Shown here piece by piece: positions 21,301 through 33,416 of a stretch of DNA of 64,000 nucleotides. The stretch is from Parascedosporium putredinis (Eukaryota > Ascomycota > Sordariomycetes > Microascales > Microascaceae), in assembly GCA_949357655.1 (NCBI GenBank), contig CASHTG010000001.1:310001-374000 (forward strand), in the 5' to 3' direction. The notes below the pieces were generated by a model. It was not told the DNA's origin. It did not search any database and was given only the letters and a program-made list of their open reading frames with translations. Both the position numbers and the translations under genes were made by a program. Numbering within the stretch: the first letter of the stretch is position 1; each line of letters begins with the position of its first letter.

Positions 21301-24300
21301 CCCCTCTTTTCACATTTCCGCCCAACTGATGGGCGGACGACCGTCCGTGAAACTCGGGAACCATTGATTGCACTAGCCATTCCCGCTTTATCGGCCAACG
21401 TCGATGTGGGATCCCCGTCCTTGCATCTCGATGAAAATAGGGATGTGGTGCTGCGAAAGGAAGAGAGGTCGGCAAGACATAACCTATCCCATGTCAGACA
21501 CCCTCGTCAACATCCCATGCAATAGCTAGGATACCGCCGTGCAGCCGGCGCATAGTATTCCCCTCACCAGCTGCCGGAGAGGAGGCGCGCCTCGTGTGTC
21601 CCCCAGCTTGGGAAGCCCCATGCCTCCTCTTTCTTAGTAGAGTTTGAGGTCTTCGGTTTGATGGAGGAGAACTGTTATCGATTTGGTGATGTCGAGATGG
21701 GTGATGGCCAACTATACGGAAGCTGTGAGACGACCGAAGACGGAGGTCAAGGATGAAGCCACCCCGCCTCATGGGACTTGGAGGGAATATATAGGTCCGG
21801 GGTATTCCCCCAGAGAATCAAATCAGTTTAGACTTATCTCTGTGTTATCGGTGCCCTCTTCCCTGTTTTATTCAAATCCGTTATCTTTGATCTTCCTTAC
21901 AACGCCCCCAGAAAACATCCCGGAAGTACTTTGCCGTGTCAGAGGTTGGATGCCATGTGGCTTAAAGGGTGGTAATGGCATATTAATGGGTTAACCTCCA
22001 CAGAATTTCTTCTTCGTAGCTGCCCTTTTTCGTCTTATTCTATGCAGCGGCGAATGGAATCAGCTGCTTACCATCTAGACCCGTTTAACCTCTCCCTCAG
22101 GGGAAGCATTTAGCACTCAGGTTCCTCCCCACACCTAGGGGTCATGGTAAATTTCGGGGACTCCAATAAAATTTCACCCAGCTCATGAAGCAGGACAATG
22201 CAGTCACGATATCTACTACCCGTTCTGGAGACGCCGGCAGAAGGGTTGGCCGGGGAAGGAGCTCCTTTCCCCAGCATCCACGATCCAGCCACACCCTCGT
22301 CCTTTCGGGCCTGGCATCGGTCGCCCACTCAAAATTGCTTGTCCAGCTTTTTTTTTTAGTTTGCTTAAAACATGATTGGTGAATTCCTTATCTTGTCGAA
22401 TCCTCGATCCCACCCGGGTACCTTGTCCCTCCCTGCATGAGCCGCCGAAACTTTGTGGGGTCCCTCTGTCTTTGTGAACAATGCCCTGTAAGAGTCTAGG
22501 CCGACTCCCCCACCACCCCTCCTTCCTCCGAGCCTCTGGGCCTTCTGTGGAGTCCTTCCCTGGTGTCCCGCAGTGAGGGGTGTGATGAGTGGGGAGGGAG
22601 AGGTGTGCCAGGGAAAAGTGCGGGAAAACCGAAGAACGCCGTCCCTTCTTCACCTTCCAGACGGCAAAGAACGCGTGGGATTGGCCACGCCAAGAAATCG
22701 CTCAAAGGTGTCTGCACACCGCCTCCGATTTGTTCCATGAGGGTGCAGCGAAGCCACGAAAACAACTCGGAAGCCAAGTTGGGACTTCTCGCAAGAGCAC
22801 CCCACTCGTTGTTTCCGGATCATCACACCGAACGTCGGCCAGGATCTGGCATGTCCCTTGATCGGGCGAAGCCTCCCATTAGTCGACCACTGAAGCTGAC
22901 TACCATTTTGGAGCTCGGTGGTTGGTTGGTTGTGCACGGAAGCTTGGGGTTTGAGGCCAAAATTACTCAATTGAATCAGCCAAACTTCCAACCATCGCAG
23001 CTGCCACGCTAGATTGGAGGAGATAGGCTCCCAGCCGAAGACCACACCATCAGAGAAGGCTAGCAAATTGCCAGCTCCGGCAAGCCTTTTCCATTTACCC
23101 TGCCACCTTCACCCTTGGCTCCTCTTTTTCCCCTTTCAACTCGTCTCTGAAGCGGATGCGGACGCGGATGCACAGAAAACGGGAGGTTTTTGTTCGATGC
23201 AAAGCGCAAAGCTCATCTTGCTCTGACACAGGAGTAGTAGTCAAGCAATTTCAATTCAGCCCCCCGGCTCGCCCCTTTCTCAATCGTGCGGAAGCCAGTT
23301 TGGCGAGATCCATGTTGATCCCTTGGGCCTTCGGGCATCAATGATGGGCGGGCCGTTGCCAGTCAGGTTGGTTCAGGGCTCTTAAGAATTATGTTTTCTT
23401 TTCTTTGGCCACTTTCTTGTTTTGCTTCTACGCTTTTCTCTCGGTCAAGAATATGATGGCATGGACAATATGTTCCTCCCACGCGTCACCTTTCCTAATA
23501 GGAAAACCCTGGTTGCACTGCTCTTGCTTTTGGGAGTGCAAGCAGAATCGCCCTGTCGTCACTTCCAACCACCCTCCCGCCCTACGCGCATCGCTCTTGG
23601 CCGACACAACAGCAGACAAGCGGCAAGCGCAGAGGGTGTGGTACTTCGTACATTGTACAGGATGCATGCACTCCGGGAAGCTGGTTGCCTTTGGAAGCAA
23701 CTGAATAGGTTCGATGACAGGAGCGGCACCCTGGTGCCTCTCCTAGCACGCCCACTCTACGCGGTGTGACCATCCTGTCCTTCAGCCCATCAATAATATG
23801 GCCAAGATTTACAATATACGGAATTGTCCACTGATCGCGGCAATGAATTGACGCGTTCCCGTCGTGTGCACCCATCGAAGACCTGTCATCCACTGGGAAA
23901 GGAGGGGGATAAAGAGGTGAAGCCTCGCCCTGACATGTACCGATGACGTACCTACACATGCGAACCACTGCCCAACTAGGAAGGCTATCGGAAGATGGCT
24001 CCTGGGGACATGGAAGCGCAGGTATAATAGTATTATTAGAGGAAAAGCAAGCCAGTTGGGTAAACATTTTGCTGAGGATATTAGGCCCAGGGTCACAAAT
24101 AGGGGGTGTAGTTTCTGAGAGGTGGGCGTAGTATTAAGATCCCTCCCATCGAGCCGGGAAAATCAATTCAATCCATTTCGTGCGGCAGACCTAGGGGGTG
24201 GGTGGCCAGACCCCAACCCCAAAGCAAAGCTCCGATTTTATCTCCGCATTGCCGCAAGCTGGAACGGATGCAAAGGTGTGAAGGGTATGAAGTAGTGGAG

Positions 24301-25646
24301 TGACGCAGAAGCAACGCTAACATTTTTCGAGGAGTTAACGTATGGGAGCGCAGGAAAGCCAAAGTCTTGGACTAATAACCTGTTGTCATCCAGCACTGAT
24401 ATGCTCAGGCTGAGGTACCAGGCGAATCAGAGAGCACCATTCTCGAAGCCCTCTAACTTCCTCGCTTATTCCTGATGAGAGGCCTCGTTAAATTCATATT
24501 CTGATCTTATTCGTTTTTCTTTTCTTGGGAGAGGGGTGAGGGAGTGCGACCGTCTCCCTTGTTGCGCATCCCTGCGACTGAGCGAAATTGACGAAATTCG
24601 AAGAAACAGCCCACGTCGCCGTAGCTGTGGCCTCCTCTCAACCTGCCCACCACGACACTGACACACCACCCCGTGCGGAAGGCACCAGACACGCCGCTCG
24701 CGGCGGGGTCTGGATGGGGGAGGAAGTGAAGGGGCTGAAGGAGGCAATAATCGTAACGAAGCTTCCTGCAGCGCAACACCATTATCGGCCCATTGACAGG
24801 CCGCATTCAATGTGTTCTAATATCTTCGTCAAAGAGCTGGTCCATCTTTGATATCGCTCGACGTGTACCCTCGTGCCCATCCACGACTTTCGAACAAGTT
24901 TTCCCACATGTCGGAGGAAGCAAGGCCTCCGCCGAACCAATCATCTCGTCCCAAATCGTGGCGGTTTTGTTCTCCTCCCCTAGCCGACCAACCTGGATTT
25001 CGGCTTCGCCTGCCCGCTGATCCTGGTGTTAGTGGGGGTTCAAGTGCACTGGCTATTGTTCTATCCACTATTGTTTCTACGAGAATTCTCCATTCGATGG
25101 TGGGGCCAGAAATGCCTGGTCGGCTTGATTTTTTTTTTTTCCAAGCCTTCCTCGCCTCCGCCCAATTGTCTAGTGCCAATTGCTAGTGCGGCTTGATTAG
25201 TCGCTGTCCCCATTCCGTCGCACTCAAGGTAGGAGGGGTAGCCGGAAGGGACAGCACTTACAATCTGATACTTTGATACACATTAACACATAGATGGAAG
25301 TAATATTTTTTTATCGTTCTTGATCTGAGGACAGACCGACGTATACGCCGACGTGAACTTTTCGCCCCCCGTCCTCCACTTCTCCTCTATCCACACCCAC
25401 ACCCACGCCCTTCACCCCCTCCCCAAGTCTCATTTACGATTTCACACACCCTCCACTCGCATGCTTGGAGCTTATCTACAGCCTACTAACTGCCTAGTCC
25501 CTGCTCCGTTGACGGCGCGCCGTGTTCGCCCTCCCGCAAACATGGGTGGGTTGGGGTGGGCGAAGGACGGAAGAAAGAAAAGTTGTCTAGTTTTCGTAGC
25601 TCGGTAAAGTGTTCAAGAGAAGGGGAGAAAAAGACCATGATCAAAC

Positions 25647-25653
25647 TATAAAG
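25647..25653 (+). promoter_or_regulatory. TATA-like box of the GDH gene
   Basis: TATAAAG stands about 257 bases before the GDH start codon and is followed from about 25660 by a strongly pyrimidine-rich stretch (CCCTCC, CTTCTTTCCCTCC, CTTCACTTCTCTCC). This is the arrangement commonly seen at transcription starts of highly expressed fungal genes. The role is inferred from position and composition only. Confidence 0.5.
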
Positions 25654-25909
25654 AGACTCGGCTCCCTCCATGTCGTCCATCCCCCTTCTTTCCCTCCTCC
25701 GCTTCACTTCTCTCCTTCATCCACAACATCAACATTCTTCTTTGATACCCGCTCCATTCCTTCGAGAACAGGAATTGCTTTCTTGGCAACCCCAGATTCC
25801 GGTTGACCATCTCCTTCGCGAAGACACGCCCCTTTCCTCACTCTCAGCTATTAATACACATCGAGTTCATCAAGACTCACTTCACATTCACCTAAAACCT
25901 TAAATCAAC

Positions 25910-27585
25910 ATGTGTGTGCCTACTTGCGCCTACGAGCCCGCGGCTATGCCCGCTATTCCCACTGAGCCCGAGTTCCAGCAGGCTTATAACGGTACGCTTG
26001 TTTCCCTTCTTGCTCACCTGGTCGCCTGGAGGCGATCAAAAATAGAAGGAAAGTGAATAGAAAAACTGACGTTATTGTCTCGAATACAGAGCTTGCCTCC
26101 ACTCTCGAGAACTCTACCCTCTTCGAGCAGCACCCTGAGTACCGCATCGCCCTCAAGGTCGCCTCCATTCCTGAGCGTATCATCCAGTTCCGCGTTGTCT
26201 GGGAGGACGACAACGGCACCCTCCAGGTCAACCGTGGTTACCGTGTTCAGTTCAACTCTGCCCTTGGTCCTTACAAGGGTGGTCTCCGATTCCACCCCAC
26301 CGTCAACTTGTCGATGTGAGTGGCGACTTTCTCCCCCGTAATCGTGGTGACTTCACAACACATTTGGGATTTCGAATTTGGTTGGCTGACCGTGGATGTT
26401 TACGTAACAGTCTCAAGTTCCTTGGTTTTGAGCAGATCTTCAAGAATGCCCTCACTGGCTGTAAGTTGAAACAACAGAAACGGACAATCCCAAATTTTGG
26501 GAAGCACGGAGCGCGGTGGCTAACATGAAATTTTAGTGAACATGGGTGGTGGCAAGGGTGGTGCTGATTTCGACCCCAAGGGAAAGAGCGACGCCGAGAT
26601 CCGACGATTCTGCATTGCCTTCATGAAGGAGCTCAGCAAGCACATTGGTGCCGATACCGACGTTCCCGCCGGTGATATTGGTGTTGGTGGCCGCGAGATC
26701 GGCTACCTCTTCGGCTGCTACCGCAAGGAGCGCAACCGATTCGAGGGTGTCCTCACTGGCAAGGGTCTCACCTGGGGTGGCTCTCTCATCCGCCCCGAGG
26801 CCACCGGCTATGGTCTCGTCTACTACGTCGACCTCATGCTCCAGCACATGGGCAAGGAGGGCTTCGCCGGCAAGCGTGTCGCCATCTCCGGTTCCGGCAA
26901 CGTCGCCCAGTTCGCCGCCCTGAAGTGCATGGAGCTCGGCGCCTCCGTCGTCTCCCTCTCCGACTCCAAGGGTACCGTCCTCATCGAGGGCGAGGGCTCT
27001 TTCACCCCCGAGGACATCCAGGTTGTCGCCGACCTCAAGGAGCGCCGCCGCCCCATCGTCGAGTTCGACTCCCAGGGCAGGACCAAGTACATCGCCGGTG
27101 CCCGCCCCTGGATCCACGTCGGCAAGGTCGACATCGCTCTCCCCTGCGCCACCGAGAATGAGGTCAGCAAGGAGGAGGCCGCTCACCTCGTCGAGAACGG
27201 CACCTTCGTCATCGCTGAGGGCTCCAACATGGGTTCCACACAGGAGGCTATCGACGTCTTCGAGGCCCACCGTGCCGAGAAGGGCGCTGACGCCATCTGG
27301 TACGCTCCCGGCAAGGCTGCCAACTGCGGTGGTGTTGCCGTTTCCGGTCTCGAGATGGCCCAGAACTCTCGCCGTCTCCCGTGGTCCGCCCAGGAGGTTG
27401 ACGACAAGCTCAAGGCCATCATGAAGAACGCCTTCGAGAACGGTCTCGAGACTGCCAAGACGTACGTCGCTACTAAGGAGGGCGAGCTTCCCTCGCTCGT
27501 TGCTGGCTCCAACATTGCCGGTTTCATCAAGGTCGCCGAGGCCATGCACGACCAGGGTGACTGGTGGGCCAAGTGCATCGTCTAA
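25910..27585 (+). CDS. gdh: NADP-specific glutamate dehydrogenase
   Basis: Cytosolic enzyme of ammonium assimilation: 2-oxoglutarate + NH4+ + NADPH to glutamate. 468 aa from four exons: 25910-25991, 26090-26315, 26411-26460 and 26537-27585. Introns 25992-26089, 26316-26410 and 26461-26536 are all GT-AG. Family blocks in order: NSTLFEQHPEYR, VNRGYRVQFNSALGPYKGGL, the catalytic-lysine loop NMGGGKGGADFDPKGKS, DVPAGDIGVGGREIGYL, LTGKGLTWGGSLIRPEATGY, the Rossmann motif AISGSGNVAQFAA, and AEGSNMGSTQEAI. The first about 20 residues (MCVPTCAYEPAAMPAIPTEP) form a short, Cys-containing extension compared with the usual fungal start; an internal Met codon lies within it. Frame intact across several C- and G-runs. 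Strong bias to C-ending codons suggests high expression. Confidence 0.98.
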
Positions 27586-30500
27586 ATCAAATATCAAGAC
27601 GCGATTCGGGCTTGATGGTTTCCCATAACAGATGGAAACGCCCCACGATCATGATTATTTCGTGACGAAATCTTTTCTTTCCTAACTTGTTTTCTTCATA
27701 ACGAATTTGTCTCATGGGCTCCGGGATTATACACTTTGCTTTTCTTTCATACAGGATGTTTTTCTTGGCTTGCAAGACCATCTTTCATTGTACATACGTT
27801 TGGGAATTTGGAGCGGAGTACATCTCATAGGCGGATACCTCTAGCGAATATAAAGCATTGTTTTCTTCATAGAAATCCTTATAATTTTTTTAGATTGATA
27901 TCGTGATATGAAGCATGAAACCCACCCTACGATCCATTTGCAAGGCGCTCTTGCTCGTCATGACAGACATCTCAGGTTTCCTGGTCGGCTGTTCAGCAGC
28001 GTCCGAGGCAATGTGTGTTCAATCGGTCTCCTGACTAGGCTTGGAGCATCATTGGAGATCCATGGGGAATAAGGGGATTGATTGACAGGGCGCGGCAAGA
28101 AACCGGATGTTTCGAGGTAAAGCTTAAGACACTACCCTTACCTTTCCACTAACCCACTGCCTAAAGAACCACGCTGTTGACGCACGAGGTAAGACAAGCG
28201 CCGATGGCCTTTCAATATGTAAATGTCGGTAGAACTACGAGTTGTTTAAACATGACGTAGGGACACATCTTTCTGGCAAGGAAGGTTTTTCTTTTGAAGC
28301 GGTCTGCCAACTTTAGGGTGGCTAAGAAAGGAAAAGGAGGGGGACCCAGGGGTTTCGCGAGAAGCATGTGATGGAAGGGTCAGGATGGGGTGATGAGGAG
28401 GCGGTCTGTCAGCTTCCCCAACCATCGTCTTATTCGCTTGTAGCGAATATCGAGATAAGACACCCAAGGGTCAGGATCAATCTTGTCAGGGGACAACTGC
28501 CCCGTCACAACTACACGAGTGAAACCGAGGGTCTTCAATACGATTATTTCCATGATGAGCACAGGCTTCGTCGGTGAAGCGATTGGCTTCGGCATGAGGG
28601 GGCTCACCCACGTAAGTTCCCTGATCGGTGATCACTACAACTAGGTGATGAGTCACTAGTGGTTGAAACCCCGAGGACTCTCAGTATGCTAAAGCGCGGT
28701 GGGAATGGCCAAGCTGGAAAGCCGGTCTGAAGGGCGGTGCGCGACTATACCTAATCCTCTCTTTGATTTGGAGATAGCGTCAGCATAGGCGCGGTAGTTA
28801 GATTGGAGCGGTGAGCAGCTGAGTCTTGCTCGCGCTTGGCCCCGCCCGAGCTTTCCATTCTTCTTGCCGAACGATGACGAGAAGAGAGGGAGAGAAGGTG
28901 GGGGAGGTCATTGAGCAACGGATTGGACTGGCGAGTCTCTTTTCGGACCTAGCACTGAGCACTCACCTTAGCAGGTGAACCAAGCGAGAGAGGGTGAGTT
29001 AGTGTAATGGCTGGGAGGCGAGTACGCATGGCAAGGATAGACCACTGATATATGGGATATGGATCTAGGCGTAGAGAGGGGTTGTATTATGGTGAAAAGG
29101 CGGCGGCGGTGGAGGCGGTTGTATTCTAGGAAGGGAAGCTACGATGGCGATGCTGTCCGCCTCCTCCACTCTTTCCCACGACTAGATCAAACTCTACCAA
29201 AGTTGAAAGCATAGGGTTTCTTCCTCCATTCCCTCTCATTCACGCCCTTTGTGGATTCCCCACGGTCCCTCACGTCTCGAGGACACCTTCAACAACGGGT
29301 CTTCATGAAACATCCTCGCCTGACGTCGCTTTCCTCCCGTCTGACGCCCCACTCGTGTGCTCAATTGAAGAGTATGAGGCGGTGCTCGAAGGTTTCCATT
29401 GATGATGCTCCTTTTGCTTTCATTGTGGGCGCTTACCGAATCCTCTATATTACCGGCATCCCTGTGCTACTGGTACTGAATGGTGTAGGCTCACGGTCAG
29501 ACGTTATCCCCCTCCCTCTCTCTATCTCGCCATCTCTCTCTGTTGCGGATTGCAACTGAGAACCACACATTTTCTGTTTCATCTATTAGATCGCCTTGAG
29601 ACACTTTGGAATAGACCAACACACCTTTAAAGGTGAGGTGAGAAGTGGACATTCAAGATCCCTTCGTAGGCTAAGAAACTATTTTAGAGCCTTATATGAT
29701 GATATCGAAGATCGTGCCCCCGCCTCAAAGCTGTTCAACCTCCAGCTCCGAATATATCTGCCGCGACCGATTCGTAGGGTACGTTCGGGCTCGAGGCGTC
29801 TCCGTAAGCCAGATGGCTTGGCGAGGCAGGGTTGTCATAGCTTATTCGTGCCACCTTCTGCGACTGTTCCTGATTAAAGGACGCATGAGCGCTCTATTTA
29901 GGATTGGTACGATGCTGTGCTGCGCGATATCCTGTTCTCGTGACACCGAAGCTGGGTACAAAGACAGCATAATTTAGATTTGAGATGCCAACGCTTCTCT
30001 TTTCGACCCGTGAGTTAAGCGCAGCCCTAATACTACCGGAAAGACTGTTGTGGCCGGGACACACCAAGCTCTCCTTGCGGCTCGCTGCACGCACAACAGC
30101 GGCATTTCTCCGCCCCTCGGCATAGTGGGGCGGCCACGGAACCGAGTCGTTTCTTGAACGGAAAACAAAGTGTTCTACCCAGGTATTCTGTGACGATCCT
30201 CGTCCCCGTTGCTCTGCTTGTTAGGGAAACTCCGAGTTCCTCCCGGACCCCTGCAGAGACTGGATCAAATCCCACTCGCTCAGCCTTACCGGCGGGCAAC
30301 CTTCCTTTTAATAGGAGTTCCTCTTTTGAACTCTCGGCGGCGATTTCCAGAAAGAAGAAGCGCCTCGGAGCTCCGGAGTATTGTCTGGCTCCCATTCATA
30401 AGCTTGGCCAGGAAGGAATGCACGCATTCTCCGCCGCTTTTTTTTCCCCTTTTTTTTTTTTTTCATTTCCCCGAGAGCCACTATTGCTTTCCTGGCCCAT

Positions 30501-33416
30501 AGATATTGCCGTCTCCCAGTCCTTTCCTGGGTATTCTCGAGGTGGCAACATAAGCATCTCACCTGTGTCCGCTGGGCAAATAATATACCTTGTTGGCCTT
30601 GATAACTCGCTCATTTCTCCCCAGAGTGATCAAACAGAAGGAGGGGCAGGTCCGATGACCGGAAAGCAGATTGATAAACTTGCATACAAGTCCTTGAGAG
30701 AGCGCGAAGCCACAAAGACTGAGATCCCACGCACTGCTAGCCCCTAAAGAGCTAGCGCCATATGTCCGTCGATGTCTGAGGATGAGCCGATTCAAAATGG
30801 AGGAGGGATTCGGAGGGCAGAGCACACTTGAGATAATCGTTGGGTTACATCAGCCAGGGTTTCTGTGTTGGACAGAATGGAATCCCTGTCGTTGCTACCG
30901 TCCTGTCCTGCCACAATCGTGGATTTTCTTCGACCAGAAATAGTTTTCAACCCTGCCCAGCCCCTGGCGTGGCAACCATAAGCCAATCAATCACCTTGCA
31001 ACGACGCCACGCGAGCTGGCTCTCTCTCATCTCAGTTCCACCTGGCTGACTTCGGTTGCTTGACCAATCGCTTGCCTACCAAAAATCTCGGGCAGGGCAG
31101 TAGAACCTTGGTGGGTGAACTGATTATGCAGGTAGCGATACTGGTCACGGATAGCCGAGGGGAGGGACTTCGGCTGGGAACGGTTGTATTGAGAACGGAT
31201 ATTGCATGGTGAAGAACCAAAAAGTGAAATATTAGTTATCTCCCTCGGCACACGAGGGCGGAGACGGGTTGAAACCTCACGATCGATTCTATGCTCAAGG
31301 TGATGCATCGGGATGATATTCTGCTACGCATATCAGGAGGGTTTTTGATTTGGGGTGTTTCATGAAAAGAAAAGGCGAGGATGCAACTCTCGCAGCTCAT
31401 TATGGATCAGCTCTTCCATCCGCTTAGCAAGCCTCTCTTCGTTCAGGTCAGGATTATCAACGGAAACATGAGGATGCATCTCCAATCTATTTACCCCCTA
31501 TCCCCTCCTTAAAGTACCGATATGGACCGGTAGTCGGGCAGAGCCATCCAGGGACTACATATGGGAGATGACTGCTTGGGGAAGAGTCAAACCATCCTTC
31601 ATCCGGGAAATGGTGGAGAGCCAGGCCCCATATCCCGGATATTCACCCACACGTCGTGCTTCCAGGTAGCCAACCGGCTGCCGGCGAGAGATGGTGGGTC
31701 AATCACTCCCGGCCACCCTAGAACTTTAGGTATTATCCATTTATCGCTGCCTGGGGAACCCCGCCCAGCTGGCCTCTCTGTATGTGAGGGTGTTGGCTAA
31801 GAGGGGAGGGCCTCCCTGGTGAGCGTGAAGTAACCCACCTCGTGTCGAGCATGTCCGGCAGACATTCGAGTTGTCGAGCTTGCCAACGTCGCCGATCACG
31901 GACCGATGGGAGTGGACGAGAGAGAATGAGAGGATCCCACGCCCAAAGTTGTTAGGTGTGGAAGCATTATATCTGTGGCTCGAGACCTCTTCGATGATGG
32001 CAACTCTTACACTCGACTGTACACCACGATGTGGCTTATCAGGTGGGACCGTGGTGGAATGCTGTTGCCATTTTTGGATTCGCCTCCCTCCTCGGTAGAT
32101 CGGTGTGATTCCGCTTTTTGACTTGAAGCGTGGCACCACAGATTACTCGTTTTTCTTGTTCTTCAGTAATTTTTGGTTCTTGGAGGATCAAGGATGGAGG
32201 CAATGGATATGACGGTGCAACCCACCGCCCCCACTCCACCCGCAGAGAACCAGGCCGGAACCCTGCCTATTCCTCCCCTGTCAAATTTGGTTGGGCTTTT
32301 TGGGCCTTGTTATCCCCTTTCTTTTCTTCCCTTTCCTGCAAAATTTTTCGGGGTTGGTCCTCCTCACATTCATTTCAGCTTTTCCTCGCGTTGACGGGAA
32401 GAACATCCGGGTCGTCCTCCCTTCCGCCCGTAGTTGGTCCCTCGCTTCCTGGCCTTCTCCTCGCGAGTCCGCTCCGCGTGCAAGTCCTGGAAGGACCAAG
32501 ATTACCCTCGCTTGCGGAGGGAGCTCCAGTGACTCTGAATATCTCTCGCGAGTTTCTCCCATACAAGAGTGGAGGGAAAAAATAAAAAGAACACAAAATG
32601 GAACTAAGAACGCCAGCCCTGTGGGGTTGCCGTTTTGGTTTGGCGTGCGGGTGGCCCCATACACACACTAGATACCGGTGAAGGGAGAGCTCGTCTTGGA
32701 CAAGGGGTTTCGATGGAGATGAGCCATTTTGGAGAATCCTTGCTGATGTCGTTTTCCCGATCTCGGTCGCGTCGTCTGGAGGAGTTCTTGGACGTGATTC
32801 GTGGGTGGCTCGTTTGACATGGGTCTCTTCGCTTCCAACTTACGAGGTTGAAGGCAGAACTTCTCATCCTGTCCTACTACCCGCTCATCCCGCCCCTACC
32901 TACATGATGCACTGCTCCACCATGCGCAAGTGCACCATCTGGCGCGACCCTCTTTTGTGATGCGCTTATCCTCTCATCCTTCTTTGTGGGTCGCGCATGG
33001 GGAACACGCCCATGTATATGCGCCCAGGGATGGCGAAGAAGGACGCCTGGTGTACTTGCCCTACCCATTCTCTCAGCTTCGAACATCCTAGTTCCTTGGT
33101 ATCAGTTGCTGCTTCTATATGCAACTGCATCCTCAGTTCTCTGGTCCTCTCACACTTTCCCTTCTTCTTAAACTCGTTTAAACAAGACCCCGACGACTAC
33201 ACTCCCGTACTTGCATATATGATTTAGACTACTCCAACCGGAGCTCCGTCCCGTACTGCCTGAATCGTGTGTCCTTTTATCTAGGACTCGGGCCCAGCCG
33301 ATTGCTACTCCATTCTCGCCTTTACATGCACCTACATCTTGATTAGGTTCGCCGGTTGCTGTGCCGTCTACACCAAATCCCTGAGCGCACCTGCTCTTAC
33401 GGACCCACCACGGAAC
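27586..33416. other. 5.8-kb region without recognisable genes
   Basis: Between GDH and the GMC-hydrolase fusion, both on the plus strand. The first 300 bases are A+T-rich 3' flank. Only short overlapping frames follow. The one with the most natural composition is on the minus strand at 31027-31308 (entered separately). A T-run lies at about 30440-30463. No tRNA, repeat family or transposon ORF was seen. Confidence 0.4.
31027..31308 (-). CDS. hypothetical short ORF, possibly a gene remnant
   Basis: 93 codons. The second half reads CNIRSQYNRSQPKSLP then DQYRYLHNQFTHQGS and ends EVSQVELR, with a residue mix closer to real protein than the surrounding frames. I recognise no domain, and no splice-linked partner or start context supports it. 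It could be chance, a short species-specific gene or the tail of a decayed gene. Confidence 0.15.
   Translation of the reverse strand: MHHLEHRIDREVSTRLRPRVPREITNISLFGSSPCNIRSQYNRSQPKSLPSAIRDQYRYLHNQFTHQGSTALPEIFGRQAIGQATEVSQVELR

Larger units (their letters stand above)
17840..25909. other. 8-kb region without recognisable genes
   Basis: Lies between the divergent PDI and GDH starts. Every open frame is short, overlaps others on both strands and lacks domain-like sequence; I saw no tRNA, 5S or transposon ORF. G+C looks near 50 percent, so it is not an RIP-type A+T desert. Features seen: an A+T-rich microsatellite at 18335-18360, pyrimidine tracts at about 20810-20845, and the GDH promoter at the right end. 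It may hold long UTRs, noncoding transcripts or decayed sequence. Confidence 0.4.

Noticed and set aside
23185..23207. Five-pair T-arm-like hairpin (TTTTG TTCGATG CAAAG)
   Set aside because: The arm pairs well, but no acceptor stem or anticodon arm is found within about 70 bases upstream.
23422..23769. 115-codon plus-strand frame with a hydrophobic stretch
   Set aside because: It overlaps comparable frames on both strands and has no family resemblance, so I did not annotate it as a gene.
26533..27597. 354-codon open frame on the minus strand opposite GDH
   Set aside because: It is the antisense shadow of the GDH last exon, a known effect of strong codon bias; its residues (Val/Gly/Leu/Asp-rich) carry no domain.
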